In this document: piece by piece, positions 1 through 8,254 of the stretch | Numbering within the stretch: the stretch's first letter is position 1 | Layout: every line of letters starts with the position of its first letter | Origin: Nostoc sp. RI_552 | GTDB taxonomy: Bacteria; Cyanobacteriota; Cyanobacteriia; Cyanobacteriales; Nostocaceae | DNA length: 64,000 nt | NCBI GenBank assembly: GCA_016124525.1 | Contig: WGNO01000013.1 | Coordinates: forward strand, 33,333 to 97,332 | Direction of reading: 5' to 3' | Notes under the pieces: model-generated | What the model was told of the DNA's origin: nothing | Databases searched by the model: none | The model's input: the letters and a program-made list of their open reading frames with translations, nothing else | Made by a program: the position numbers and the translations under genes

Positions 1-1
1 T

Positions 2-64
2 GGACCTCATGATGCTGACTACTTATTTGAGCAATTTGTCCAAGCTATGCGAACAGCGCGGTAA
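2..64 (+). CDS. carA: Carbamoyl-phosphate synthase small subunit, C-terminal end (partial)
   Basis: Only the last 20 codons and the TAA stop lie in the window; the gene starts to the left of it. The visible tail reads GPHDADYLFEQFVQAMRTAR. The PGPHDA(D/S) segment followed by a short amphipathic end is the usual C-terminus of CarA, the glutaminase subunit that supplies ammonia for carbamoyl phosphate in arginine and pyrimidine synthesis. The identification rests on this short tail alone, so it is likely rather than certain. No strong terminator hairpin is visible directly after the stop. Confidence 0.7.
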   Translation, partial: GPHDADYLFEQFVQAMRTAR

Positions 65-400
65 ATTTATATAAAATCATGACACTATCACATTGCCCCA
101 CAGTCTAAACCTCTGAGCAATTCCTGCTCTTGCATAGGAAATTTCTTCAGTTTTTGATTGATCTTCGTTTTGCAGAAGGTGAGACGCTTCTTTTGCCTCA
201 AGCTACTACAGCTAAGGTAAGGTAAAAAGAGAAATGGGTAATCAAGGGAATAATGGCAGAAGCGATTAATCATGTATCTACCCATTCCGCTACTCCCGTT
301 ATCCCAGCGGATCGTAGACAACTTGTGTTAAAACCGTCTATACTCGAGCGTTCACATTAACCATGAGGAGGGAATTATTGCTGAACCACTAAATCTAACC
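65..400. other. Intergenic region upstream of the STAS gene
   Basis: About 335 bases without a convincing gene. A 77-codon minus-strand reading frame here has no ribosome binding site and no recognisable content. A purine-rich GAGGAGGG at 365-372 is the ribosome binding site of the next gene. No strong hairpin was found. Confidence 0.5.
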
Positions 401-745
401 GTGAGCCTGAGAGGCACTCGCGAAGCCCGGGATAACTGTCAGCTATTCCGCCTCACAGGTTTGTTAGACGCATTTTCTGAGCCGACGTTTCGCAAGGTAC
501 TTGGCAATAAAATTGAAGATGGTCCCAAGAATATTATCCTGGATCTCTCACAAATTGACTTTGTTGATAGCTCCGGATTGGGTGCTCTGGTGCAGCTAGC
601 TAAACAAGCTCAAACTGCCGGCGGTACTTTGCAAATTGTCACAAATGCCCGCGTCACTCAAACGGTCAAGCTTGTTCGCTTAGAAAAGTTTCTAGCCCTG
701 CAAACTTCAGTTGATGCGGCTTTAGAAAACATCAACAAGTCTTGA
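401..745 (+). CDS. STAS-domain anti-sigma factor antagonist
   Basis: A single STAS domain of about 110 residues, the size of SpoIIAA/RsbV-like anti-anti-sigma factors. These bind a switch kinase (anti-sigma factor) and are controlled by phosphorylation of a conserved serine. The core DLSQIDFVDSSGLGALV places the candidate phospho-acceptor serine in DSSG, followed by the usual hydrophobic helix. The GTG at 401 is the first canonical start, but the good Shine-Dalgarno GAGGAGGG (365-372) lies about 28 bases upstream of it. The frame is open back to ATT codons at 374 and 377, which would add IIAEPLNLT and complete the first beta strand. The true start may therefore be a rare ATT. No kinase partner is adjacent. 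Confidence 0.85.
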   Translation: MSLRGTREARDNCQLFRLTGLLDAFSEPTFRKVLGNKIEDGPKNIILDLSQIDFVDSSGLGALVQLAKQAQTAGGTLQIVTNARVTQTVKLVRLEKFLALQTSVDAALENINKS

Positions 746-1293
746 TCCCTTGACCTAAAAAGGTGTACTCAGCAGTGCGAGATTATGTGTCAAGGAATCC
801 TCGCTTCTTCAGGATACATCTGGCCGACGGAGGGTTACACCCCGCATTTTAACGAAATAACAAGGTTTTTAGCAGGCGATGGCATGAGGAAAATTGCGCC
901 TCTAACCCGTAAAATCGCTAAGGTGAGGTGTGATGCTCCTGAATAGCTGGCGGACTCCTCCAAGACGAGGAAGTATGTCAAATCTGGGTGGCTAAATCTT
1001 TAGTAACTCTGACAAGTAACCTCTCTCACTAGGAGAGAGGTTTACAAATGGCGAACCCTTGTCGGAAAACTACTTACTTCACCGATGAGTAGTGCAGTAG
1101 GTTTGAATTTAGTAGTGAATGCCCGGCAAGTGAATAAAATAATCTGATACTTTAATATAATAAAGTACCTATTCAGATAAATTACCAATGAAAAAAGTTA
1201 AGATTGGTAAGTAATGTTTTACAGTATCCATTATGTTAGGTGTACCAACATCACTGGGTGCAGAAGTAATAAATAAACTAAATCTTTCCGAAG
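746..1293. other. Long intergenic region with paired segments; possible structured RNA
   Basis: 548 bases with no gene. The part from 750 to 1060 is GC-richer than other spacers here and contains complementary segments: GGGTTA near 832 against TAACCC near 904, AGGCG near 874 against CGCCT near 898, and CTCCTC near 956 against GAGGAAG near 967. It ends in a strong hairpin (see 1018-1042). It matches none of the RNAs I can recall (6S, tmRNA, RNase P, SRP, cobalamin riboswitch). A 25-codon GTG frame within it is not persuasive. From 1060 to 1293 the sequence is AT-rich with nothing recognisable. Confidence 0.35.
1018..1042 (+). terminator. Hairpin ACCTCTCT / AGAGAGGT
   Basis: An 8-bp stem (ACCTCTCT, loop CACTAGG, AGAGAGGT) at the end of the GC-richer intergenic segment. 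There is no long T-run after it, so termination is plausible but not assured. It could be the 3' end of a transcript covering 750-1040. Confidence 0.4.
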
Positions 1294-1812
1294 ATGCCTG
1301 CCAACTGTGGTCCGTTAACGAATGATGAATTTGTGACATCGAAGGAAAAGGAGCTATTGGATGGACAAGATGAAGGGCTTACGCCTGGTTTGTCTTGGAA
1401 TGAAGCATTGTTGGCAACCACCAGAACATTACCTCTAAAAATTTCTCGGTCACAAATACAACAAATTTCGCCTTTGTCTTTGGCTTATATAGGCGATGCA
1501 ATTTATGAATTATATGTTAGGATGTTCTATCTGTTGCCAATGCAGCAGACAAAAACCTACCACTGTTTGGTAGTAGAACAGGTAAGAGCCGAAACACAAG
1601 CGCTACATTTGCGATCGCTGATTCCGCATCTGACACCAGCCGAGTTAGAAATTGTCCGTCGAGGGCGTAATGCCTCTTCAGGACGACCTAAGCGGGTTGA
1701 TCCCAAAATTTATCAACAGGCAACAAGTTTAGAAGCCTTAATTGGCTACCTTTATCTCACCGATTCCCAACGCTTAACCGAGTTATTGCAAAAACTCCAT
1801 CTAGAGAAATAG
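1294..1812 (+). CDS. mrnC: Mini-ribonuclease III (MrnC-like)
   Basis: A 172-residue protein with an RNase III catalytic domain and no double-stranded-RNA-binding domain, as in Mini-III, which matures 23S rRNA ends. The signature SLAYIGDAIYELYVR (about residues 62-76) carries the catalytic aspartate (D68) in GDA(I/V)YE. RRGRNASSGRPKR and the C-terminal ATSLEALIGYLYL helix, which holds the second acidic position, also fit. Roughly 45 N-terminal residues precede the domain and are not conserved in any family I recall, so the start could lie further in. The rRNA methyltransferase gene follows about 100 bases downstream on the same strand, consistent with a shared role in 23S rRNA maturation. Confidence 0.88.
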   Translation: MPANCGPLTNDEFVTSKEKELLDGQDEGLTPGLSWNEALLATTRTLPLKISRSQIQQISPLSLAYIGDAIYELYVRMFYLLPMQQTKTYHCLVVEQVRAETQALHLRSLIPHLTPAELEIVRRGRNASSGRPKRVDPKIYQQATSLEALIGYLYLTDSQRLTELLQKLHLEK

Positions 1813-1909
1813 TGAATGACTCAACCTCGTGATGGGAAACTCAGCACGTGGGGTTCAGTAAGTTCAAAAAATCCCAATGTCCAGACAATAAACTATACCC
1901 ACAACTTAT

Positions 1910-2878
1910 ATGACTAGTAAACCGAGGAAAATCCAAACCCCTAGCGAGCCTAATCGTGGGCAACCACTAAAACTCAAGAGCAAGCGTGTTATTCCCAGTT
2001 CTATTCGCAGTCCCCGTGTCAGCGATAGAGATAAAAAGCCTGTTTCCAGAGGCACAAGCAAACATCGCATTGACCCGCCCTCATCCCCAGCATTAAAACC
2101 AGCAGAAGATAGCGATCTCATCTACGGTCGCCATCCAGTTCTCAGTGCTTTAGAAACTGAGCGGAGACTAAACCGCATTTGGATCACTACTCGTCTGCGT
2201 TACGACCATCGCTTTCATCATTTACTCATGCAAGCCAAGGAAAATGGCACGGTTATTGATGAAGTAGAGCCAAAACGCTTAGACCAAATTACTGATAGAG
2301 CTAATCACCAAGGGATCGCCGCCCAGGTGGCCCCCCACGAATACATTGAGCTGCCCGATTTGATTGCACAAGCGAAATCTGTTACTGACCCCGTAATTGT
2401 AGTAGCTGAAGGAATTACTGATCCCCACAATTTGGGAGCAATTATTCGCACTGCTGAAGCAATAGGGGCTCAGGGATTAGTGATACCCCAAAGAAGGGCA
2501 TCGGGAATCACTTCCGCTGTGATGAAAGTGGCAGCAGGTGCTTTAGAACACTTTTCTGTAGCTAGAGTGGTTAACCTCGGCCGGGCTTTAGAAGAATTGA
2601 AAGAAGCTGGTTTTTGGATTTATGGTACTGCTAGCACCGCCAGCGAACCTCTGCACACAATTAGTTTCAGTGGCCCTATGGTTCTGGTAATCGGTTCAGA
2701 AGGGGAAGGGCTGAGTATGCTCACACAGCGCTCCTGTGATGTTTTGGTTTCAATACCACTCCTGGGCAAAACCCCTAGTCTCAATGCCTCGGTGGCGGCA
2801 GGTATGGCGCTTTATGAAATCTATCGCCAACGGTCGTTTAACACTTTGTACCTAGATAAATTACAAAAACCTCTTTAA
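1910..2878 (+). CDS. rlmB: 23S rRNA 2'-O-methyltransferase, SpoU/TrmH family (RlmB-type)
   Basis: A 322-residue SPOUT methyltransferase. A basic, disordered extension (residues 1-70) precedes a substrate-binding domain starting at [13 protein letters not shown], and then the knotted SPOUT domain. All three SpoU motifs are present: [23 protein letters not shown] and [16 protein letters not shown]. The family methylates ribose 2'-OH with S-adenosylmethionine; the closest characterised relative by architecture is RlmB (G2251 of 23S rRNA). The exact target nucleotide is inferred. It follows mrnC on the same strand. Confidence 0.88.
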   Translation: MTSKPRKIQTPSEPNRGQPLKLKSKRVIPSSIRSPRVSDRDKKPVSRGTSKHRIDPPSSPALKPAEDSDLIYGRHPVLSALETERRLNRIWITTRLRYDHRFHHLLMQAKENGTVIDEVEPKRLDQITDRANHQGIAAQVAPHEYIELPDLIAQAKSVTDPVIVVAEGITDPHNLGAIIRTAEAIGAQGLVIPQRRASGITSAVMKVAAGALEHFSVARVVNLGRALEELKEAGFWIYGTASTASEPLHTISFSGPMVLVIGSEGEGLSMLTQRSCDVLVSIPLLGKTPSLNASVAAGMALYEIYRQRSFNTLYLDKLQKPL

Positions 2879-2977
2879 AAAAAGAGAGTAACAGAGTATA
2901 AAGAAATGTAAAAGAAAAAACAACACCATATCCTTTCCTTTAATATCCAGTACCACATTGATAAATTGGCGACAACC

Positions 2978-3280
2978 ATGCAAACGATTTGGAATCACCT
3001 GAAGGAATCATTGATTAACACATTTCACAACCTAGGCCTAGCTTGGTGGGTGGAAATTGTGACGCAAAGTCCCCGTTGTACCTACTACTTCGGGCCATTT
3101 TTGAGTTCTGCTGACGCCAAGGTAGCTCTCAAAGGCTACATAGAAGATTTGGAGGTCGAAGGAGCACAAGGAATAGTCGTGAATGTTAAGCGCTGTAAAC
3201 CAAGCACTTTAACAATTGCCGAAGACTTGGGGGAAAGGATTGACCGCAAAGTAAAGCCTGTCTTTAGCGGTCAGATGTAA
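2978..3280 (+). CDS. DUF1816 domain protein
   Basis: A protein of about 100 residues matching cyanobacterial DUF1816 proteins: an aromatic N-terminal part (LGLAWWVEIVTQSPRCTYYFGPF), then a domain containing GYIEDLEVEGAQGI and CKPSTLTIAEDLGE. Family members are small soluble proteins, sometimes discussed beside phycobilisome linker-like domains; their biochemical role is not known to me. A TTG at 2966 extends the frame by four residues, but the ATG at 2978 is preferred. Neither has a strong Shine-Dalgarno. A perfect 14-bp hairpin follows shortly after the stop. Confidence 0.75.
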   Translation: MQTIWNHLKESLINTFHNLGLAWWVEIVTQSPRCTYYFGPFLSSADAKVALKGYIEDLEVEGAQGIVVNVKRCKPSTLTIAEDLGERIDRKVKPVFSGQM

Positions 3281-3297
3281 TTAGGATTGAAAGGCTT

Positions 3298-3330
3298 CCA
3301 CAGTTCTCAAGCTAAACTTGAGAACTGTGG
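3298..3330 (+). terminator. Perfect 14-bp hairpin after the DUF1816 gene
   Basis: CCACAGTTCTCAAG (3298-3311) and its exact reverse complement (3317-3330) flank a 5-base loop. It sits 18 bases past the stop codon. It lacks a T-tract, but cyanobacterial terminators often do. Confidence 0.6.
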
Positions 3331-3381
3331 TAGAAATCTGATTGCCATAAACTGGATGTTTCACCAGCACATTCTTCAACC

Positions 3382-3532
3382 CAGAGGTGTTGAATCCTGC
3401 AATAAAAATTTACAATTTTTGCGTTTTACCCAGATAAAGTTCATTGTCTATTAAGAATAGAGTCATTAATTGCTCAAATTTTGTGTCACCGACGCACAAC
3501 TTGGACAGTCAACAGTCAACAGTCAACATTTC
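3382..3532 (+). mobile_element. MITE-like repeat, copy 1 (forward)
   Basis: First of five copies of the same non-coding element (others at 5197, 25602, 26099 and 48645). It begins CAGAGGTGTTGA and ends in three AGTCAAC heptamers plus CAACATTTC, so the right terminus is incomplete compared with CAACATTTCTG. No clear target duplication remains. Its left end sits in a small hairpin (TTCAAC...GTTGAA), as in copy 5. It has no coding capacity and would need a transposase in trans. Confidence 0.75.
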
Positions 3533-3797
3533 AAATTTGCTAGATATTATTTACAATAGTTTTTAGGCGAAGTGCTAAGAAAAATTTTCTTATGTTACAG
3601 ATTGAAAACCTGGCGCGATATTATACGAAAATTATACGAGAAAAACTTAGTTTATTGAAGATATAGATGCCATGTTAAGAGGGAGTAATAAATAATAGGT
3701 TTGCCTCTGAGCCACAATATTTGTGCCTTTTGGTATATGACTTGATATGGTGAAAACTTAAAATGGAATTATGGCAAGAATCCTAATTATTACTTGT

Positions 3798-3888
3798 AAC
3801 CACAGATAAACGTAAGTTTTGAACGTAGAGACATTGTCAAATATGGAATGTTTTCCTGCGGTGAGTACGGATCAGTTTATCTGTGGTT
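3798..3888 (+). promoter_or_regulatory. Long-range inverted repeat followed by T-run in the aldolase leader
   Basis: AACCACAGATAAAC (3798-3811) is matched by its exact reverse complement at 3875-3888. The arms are 63 bases apart and the right arm runs into TTTTTT. It lies 100 bases before the aldolase start. It could be a terminator-like or attenuator structure, or a remnant of a mobile-element end pair. Confidence 0.4.
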
Positions 3889-3987
3889 TTTTCGCCATAA
3901 TCTTTAAAAATTGCTAATTGATATAAATTTAACTCGTTAGAAATTAGGAATTATTTTTGTGATGGAATAAAGTTAGAGGACAATTCA

Positions 3988-5070
3988 ATGACTACAACTC
4001 TTGTAGACGTTAATTCTCTCCAATCTTTGTTGGGTAAAGATGCAGAAAACCTACTCACTTACAAAGCAAAAGTTTCTCAGGATTTACTACATTTGCCAGG
4101 TGCAGATTTTATAGATCGAGTTTGGATAAATAGCGATCGCCATCCTCAGGTTTTGCGTAATCTTCAGCAACTTTACTCTTATGGTCGCTTGGCAAATACT
4201 GGCTATGTGTCTATTCTACCAGTAGACCAAGGGGTTGAACACTCCGCTGGTGCATCCTTTGCCCCTAACCCAATTTATTTTGATCCAGAAAATATTATCA
4301 GGTTGGCGATAGCAGGAGGTTGTAATGCTGTTGCTACGACTTTAGGAGTATTAGGAAGTGTTTCCCGTAAATATGCCCACAAAATCCCCTTCATCGCCAA
4401 AATTAACCATAACGAATTGTTAAGTTTTCCCAATCAATATGACCAGATCATGTTTGCTGATGTAGAACAAGCTTGGAACTTGGGTGCAGTGGCGGTAGGG
4501 GCGACAATTTACTTCGGTTCAGAGGAATCTACTAGACAAATTCAAGAAGTTAGCCAAGCTTTTAAATACGCCCATGAATTAGGTTTGGTAACAATGCTTT
4601 GGTGCTATTTGCGTAATAGCACTTTCAAACAGGAACAAGATTATCATGTTGCGGCTGACCTCACCGGACAGGCAAATCATTTGGGGGTCACCATTGAAGC
4701 AGACATTATTAAACAAAAGTTACCTGAATGTAATAATGGTTACAGGTCAGTAGCTCAAGCAACTAATAAAAGTTACGGTAAAACCGATGAACGAGTTTAC
4801 ACAGAATTGACAAGTGATCACCCCATTGATTTGACTCGTTATCAGGTGCTTAATTGCTACTGTGGCCGTGGGGGACTAATTAGTTCTGGCGGTGCATCTG
4901 GTCAAGATGACTTTACCGAAGCCGTTCGCACAGCAGTTATTAATAAGCGAGCTGGTGGTACTGGTTTAATTTCTGGGCGCAAAACCTTCCAGCGTCCCTT
5001 TGAGGAAGGTGTGAAACTGTTTCATACAATTCAGGATGTTTATTTGTCGCCAGATGTGACTATAGCTTAG
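3988..5070 (+). CDS. fbaB: Class I fructose-1,6-bisphosphate aldolase (DhnA/FbaB type)
   Basis: A 360-residue metal-independent aldolase that interconverts fructose-1,6-bisphosphate with dihydroxyacetone phosphate and glyceraldehyde-3-phosphate in the cytosol. The sequence closely follows E. coli FbaB from memory: [46 protein letters not shown] and the C-terminal [18 protein letters not shown] phosphate-binding segment. The Schiff-base lysine is expected in ADIIKQK (K242). The start ATG has AGAGGA 7 bases upstream. Cyanobacteria normally rely on a class II enzyme for the Calvin cycle, so this is likely the accessory class I form. The gene lies between two oppositely oriented MITE copies. Confidence 0.93.
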   Translation: MTTTLVDVNSLQSLLGKDAENLLTYKAKVSQDLLHLPGADFIDRVWINSDRHPQVLRNLQQLYSYGRLANTGYVSILPVDQGVEHSAGASFAPNPIYFDPENIIRLAIAGGCNAVATTLGVLGSVSRKYAHKIPFIAKINHNELLSFPNQYDQIMFADVEQAWNLGAVAVGATIYFGSEESTRQIQEVSQAFKYAHELGLVTMLWCYLRNSTFKQEQDYHVAADLTGQANHLGVTIEADIIKQKLPECNNGYRSVAQATNKSYGKTDERVYTELTSDHPIDLTRYQVLNCYCGRGGLISSGGASGQDDFTEAVRTAVINKRAGGTGLISGRKTFQRPFEEGVKLFHTIQDVYLSPDVTIA

Positions 5071-5482
5071 GAGAAGGTGGATAAAGACGCGATAAATCCT
5101 GTCTGTACAAAAGAAAAACTAGTTACTATTGTTTTTAATTTGGCGTAGTCAGATAGTTTTATTGGTGAACTATACCATAAATGATTGGGTGTGATTCAGA
5201 AATGTTGACTGTTGACTGTTGAGTGTCCAAGTTGTGGGTCGGTGATAGAAAATTTGAGCAATTAATGACTCTATTCTTAATAGACAATGAACTTTATCTG
5301 GGTAAAACGCAAAAATTGTAAATTTTTATTGCAGGATTCAACACTTCTGTGTGTGACTATATCTGATTATATTTTTGTTATTTAAAATAAATACTATTTA
5401 TATATAGATAACCAGCCTAGAGGAAGACGTTACTTCAATAAATACTTTCCTAAGATTCAAGCATTTAGGAAAGTATTAGGAG
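5071..5482. other. Spacer after the aldolase gene
   Basis: 412 bases. MITE copy 2 occupies 5197-5349. The rest is AT-rich leader sequence for the small exported protein, with TAGGAG just before 5483. No further gene or strong terminator is visible. Confidence 0.6.
5197..5349 (-). mobile_element. MITE-like repeat, copy 2 (reverse)
   Basis: Same element as copy 1 in the opposite orientation, with termini CAGAAATGTTGA and CAACACTTCTG. Flanks GGTGTGATT (left) and TGTGTGACT (right) match at 7 of 9 positions, as for a decayed 9-bp target duplication. It contains three heptamer units, one of them mutated. Confidence 0.8.
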
Positions 5483-5827
5483 ATGGCTTTTCCCATGTTG
5501 GAAATTCAAAAAAATTCTCACAATATTCATAAATGGCATCATCAATTAGTGATAGTACTAGTAGCTGGTTTATTGTGGTTTATGACCTTACCTACTGCTG
5601 TAGTACAGGCTGCTGGTTATTATCAAGGAAAAAACCACAATGCAGAAATAGCTAAACCTTATTATGCCACCAAAGAACGTAAAATTCTCATAGAAACAGA
5701 ACCAAATAAACCCTACTACTCTACCAAAGAAAGAAAAAAAGAAAGAGTAATTATTAAGACACCAGCAACGAAAGATCACGCTATTGAAAGTGGTAAAGGA
5801 GTAGAACAAATGACACATCAGGATTAA
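5483..5827 (+). CDS. Small exported protein with a tandem KPYY(A/S)TKERK repeat
   Basis: I do not recognise the family. The N-terminus has a basic stretch followed by a hydrophobic core (LVIVLVAGLLWFMTLPTAVV, about residues 22-41) and an AxA-like site at VQAAGYY, so a Sec signal peptide with cleavage near residue 44 is likely. The mature part of about 70 residues is very basic and holds two copies of a repeat beginning KPYYATKERK and KPYYSTKERK. TAGGAG abuts the ATG at 5483; the in-frame ATG at 5495 is better spaced and may be the real start. A basic periplasmic or wall-associated role is inference from composition. Confidence 0.6.
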   Translation: MAFPMLEIQKNSHNIHKWHHQLVIVLVAGLLWFMTLPTAVVQAAGYYQGKNHNAEIAKPYYATKERKILIETEPNKPYYSTKERKKERVIIKTPATKDHAIESGKGVEQMTHQD

Positions 5828-6136
5828 TGACTGTGTAATAGCAATTCACAAAATGTTGGCAACAGAGGTAGGTTGGTTTGAAAGCAGTGAAATTCAACAA
5901 AATCCCCTTTGTTGGCGTTGAATTTCCTTGGGTTACTCTTCGATAACCCTGGGCCTAGGTTCCACAACCAAACCTACACATATGTTCTATTATCTTTGAT
6001 AATTAGTGTGAGGGGTTGAAAATAAGCTTATGTGCTTGATGGAGGCTGCACTTTTCAAGAATTGGAAAAAGACAAGTCTCGGTAGGGATTGTGAGATATC
6101 CTTAGATAAGTGAGAGATTTGCCAAATAAACTAAGA
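5828..6136. other. Spacer upstream of aspC
   Basis: 309 bases. A GTG-initiated extension of the aspartate aminotransferase frame begins at 6110 but is not conserved-looking. There is no other supported feature and no strong terminator. Confidence 0.5.
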
Positions 6137-7303
6137 ATGAAGCTGGCAGCACGAGTAAGTAAGGTGACACCTTCTTTAACCTTAGCCATCGCAGCTAAAG
6201 CTAAGGCCATGAAGGCTGAAGGAATAGACGTTTGTAGTTTCAGCGCTGGAGAACCGGATTTTGACACCCCAGACCACATCAAAGCCGCAGCAGCGAAAGC
6301 TTTGCAGTCAGGTAAAACCAAGTATGGACCAGCAGCTGGAGAACCAAAGTTAAGGGAAGCGATCGCCCATAAACTGAAAACTGAGAACGGTCTTGATTAT
6401 CAACTAGAGAATGTAATTGTTACTAACGGCGGTAAACATTCTCTATTTAACCTCATGGAAGCCCTGATTGATCCGGGTGATGAGGTGATTATCCCGGCTC
6501 CCTACTGGCTAAGTTACCCAGAAATGGTGACTTTAGTTGGTGGTAACCCAGTAATTGTAACCACAGATCCAGGGACGGATTATAAAATTACTCCGGAACA
6601 ACTACGTCAAGCAATTACACCGCAAACAAAATTATTTATTCTCAACTCCCCATCCAATCCCACGGGGATGGTTTACACGCCAGATGAAATTAAAGCACTA
6701 GCCCAAGTAGTAGTAGATGCAGATATCTTTGTGGTGTCGGATGAGATTTACGAAAAGATTCTCTACGACGGTGCAGAACATCTCAGTATTGGTTCCCTGG
6801 GTAAAGAAATTTGTGACCGAACCTTAATCAGTAACGGGTTTGCTAAAGCTTATTCAATGACTGGTTGGCGACTGGGTTATTTAGCTGGGCCAGTGGAGAT
6901 TATTCTCGCTGCTAGTACTATTCAAGGGCATAGCACATCCAATGTGTGCACCTTTGCCCAATATGGAGCGGTGGCAGCTTTAGAAAGTCCCCAAGACTGT
7001 GTAGAATCAATGCGCCAAGCTTTCGCGAAACGGCGACAAGTGATGTTAGATAGACTCAACGCCATTCCTGGATTGAGTTGTGCTAAACCAAATGGCGCTT
7101 TTTATCTGTTTCCAGATATTAGCAAAACAGGTCTAAAGTCCCTGGATTTTTGTAACGCTTTGTTGGAAGCACAGCAAGTAGCTGTAATTCCGGGAATTGC
7201 CTTTGGTGCTGACCAAAACATTCGCCTGTCTTACGCCACTGATATGGACACCATTGAAAAAGGGATGAATAGATTGGAGAAGTTTGTTAGTTCCCTGATT
7301 TAG
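6137..7303 (+). CDS. aspC: Aspartate aminotransferase (class I, PLP-dependent)
   Basis: A 388-residue fold-type I aminotransferase that exchanges the amino group between aspartate/glutamate and their oxo-acids. Visible landmarks are [13 protein letters not shown] near the N-terminus, NSPSNPTG (binds PLP and the substrate carboxylate), [12 protein letters not shown], and the PLP lysine in [17 protein letters not shown] (K237 counted from ATG 6137). The C-terminal arginine lies in [12 protein letters not shown]. The frame is open to a GTG at 6110, but the family usually begins MKLAxRV, so the ATG at 6137 is preferred. Subgroup I-gamma enzymes may also act on prephenate; specificity cannot be read from the sequence. 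Confidence 0.9.
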   Translation: MKLAARVSKVTPSLTLAIAAKAKAMKAEGIDVCSFSAGEPDFDTPDHIKAAAAKALQSGKTKYGPAAGEPKLREAIAHKLKTENGLDYQLENVIVTNGGKHSLFNLMEALIDPGDEVIIPAPYWLSYPEMVTLVGGNPVIVTTDPGTDYKITPEQLRQAITPQTKLFILNSPSNPTGMVYTPDEIKALAQVVVDADIFVVSDEIYEKILYDGAEHLSIGSLGKEICDRTLISNGFAKAYSMTGWRLGYLAGPVEIILAASTIQGHSTSNVCTFAQYGAVAALESPQDCVESMRQAFAKRRQVMLDRLNAIPGLSCAKPNGAFYLFPDISKTGLKSLDFCNALLEAQQVAVIPGIAFGADQNIRLSYATDMDTIEKGMNRLEKFVSSLI

Positions 7304-7328
7304 GAGTGCGGATTTAATTAAGTACACA

Positions 7329-7400
7329 ACCTCACCCCCTCAACTTTATTGTTATCCAGAAGAGAGGAGACGTTAACAAAAGTCAATGGTAGGGTGAGGT
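7329..7400. repeat. Inverted repeat ACCTCACCC / GGGTGAGGT upstream of the RAYT gene
   Basis: Two exact 9-base arms at 7329-7337 and 7392-7400 flank 54 bases directly upstream of the IS200-like transposase gene. RAYT proteins act on REP-type palindromes near their own gene, so this is a candidate end or REP relic. It could equally be an aspC terminator. Confidence 0.4.
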
Positions 7401-7424
7401 CAAATTGTAATTTACGTATTTGCA

Positions 7425-8228
7425 ATGTCTCGCCCAAAACGTGACCTCAGACCAGGTTTTTGCTACCACATCACTACCCGTTGCAACAATAGGGAATTTC
7501 GCCTGACACATCTGGAATGTCGTGAAGTCTTGCTCTATGCCATAAAAAAGGCACAACACAAGTACGGCTTTAAGCTGTATGCGCTGTGCATAATGTCAAA
7601 TCACGTTCATTACCTACTGGAACCAAAGCAGCCAGAGGAACTACCCACAATCATGCACTGGCTCAATTGGTACACTGCTATGTGCTTCAACCGGATGTTG
7701 AACCGCACAGGACATTTTTGGGAAAAGCGGTATCACAGCATCGGTTTTGCTAATACAGATCAGCGACGGGTTTTAAATACTCTGAGATACATTCACGCTA
7801 ATCCTAAAGCAGCCGGAATGTATCAAGGCTTTTTTTACGAATTCAGCAACTATGGCACTCATGACCGCTTGAGCAATGATGGCATCACGCAATGGCATCG
7901 GGCATTCCTACTACTAGGGCGAACTTTGGAGGAGTGCGCGGCTAAATATCGGCGGTTTTGTCAGAAATACATACCAAAAGCAAAACCAGACAAGAAAAGT
8001 TATTGGGGGAGTCGCTTTTTGCCATCGGTGATGAAGGTTGGGAAGGCGAAAAAGTCTTCCCCTGGGCAGATGAGTTTACCTTGGGACAAGCAGAGAGTGA
8101 CGGAATCTACGGAGGTGCATGAGGTAGCAACATTAACCCAAATTTATTCAGGCGAACTGCTATCTACCCTCAGTGCCAGGTATCGGATTTATGAAATGTT
8201 GATTAATGCGTGGGAAAGGAGGCTGTGA
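7425..8228 (+). CDS. REP-associated tyrosine transposase (IS200/Y1 family)
   Basis: A 267-residue HUH-type single-strand transposase of the RAYT group. The metal-binding HxH motif is in SNHVHYLLEP (H60, H62). The nucleophilic tyrosine is expected in LRYIHANPKAAG (Y122), where RAYTs have YxxxNPxRAG. The N-terminus MSRPKRDLRPGFCYHITTRCNN is typical. RAYTs are usually single-copy, vertically kept genes thought to mobilise or process REP hairpins rather than classical insertion sequences. The region after about residue 150 is an extended basic C-terminal tail. No intact flanking IS ends were seen apart from the inverted repeat just upstream. Confidence 0.85.
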   Translation: MSRPKRDLRPGFCYHITTRCNNREFRLTHLECREVLLYAIKKAQHKYGFKLYALCIMSNHVHYLLEPKQPEELPTIMHWLNWYTAMCFNRMLNRTGHFWEKRYHSIGFANTDQRRVLNTLRYIHANPKAAGMYQGFFYEFSNYGTHDRLSNDGITQWHRAFLLLGRTLEECAAKYRRFCQKYIPKAKPDKKSYWGSRFLPSVMKVGKAKKSSPGQMSLPWDKQRVTESTEVHEVATLTQIYSGELLSTLSARYRIYEMLINAWERRL

Positions 8229-8254
8229 TAAATGTTTACAAACTTCGGAAAGCG

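Larger units (their letters stand above)
3281..3987. other. Long spacer upstream of the class I aldolase gene
   Basis: 707 bases containing the hairpin at 3298-3330, MITE copy 1 and a long-range inverted repeat at 3798-3888. The remainder is AT-rich with no supported gene. The aldolase ribosome binding site (AGAGGA) is just upstream of 3988. Confidence 0.6.

Noticed and set aside
88..321. 77-codon minus-strand frame near the left edge
   Set aside because: No Shine-Dalgarno, cysteine- and phenylalanine-rich nonsense-like content, and it lies in the promoter region of the STAS gene.
776..853. 25-codon GTG frame (VRDYVSRNPRFFRIHLADGG...) in the STAS-Mini-III spacer
   Set aside because: Too short, no ribosome binding site, and it sits in sequence that looks structured rather than coding.
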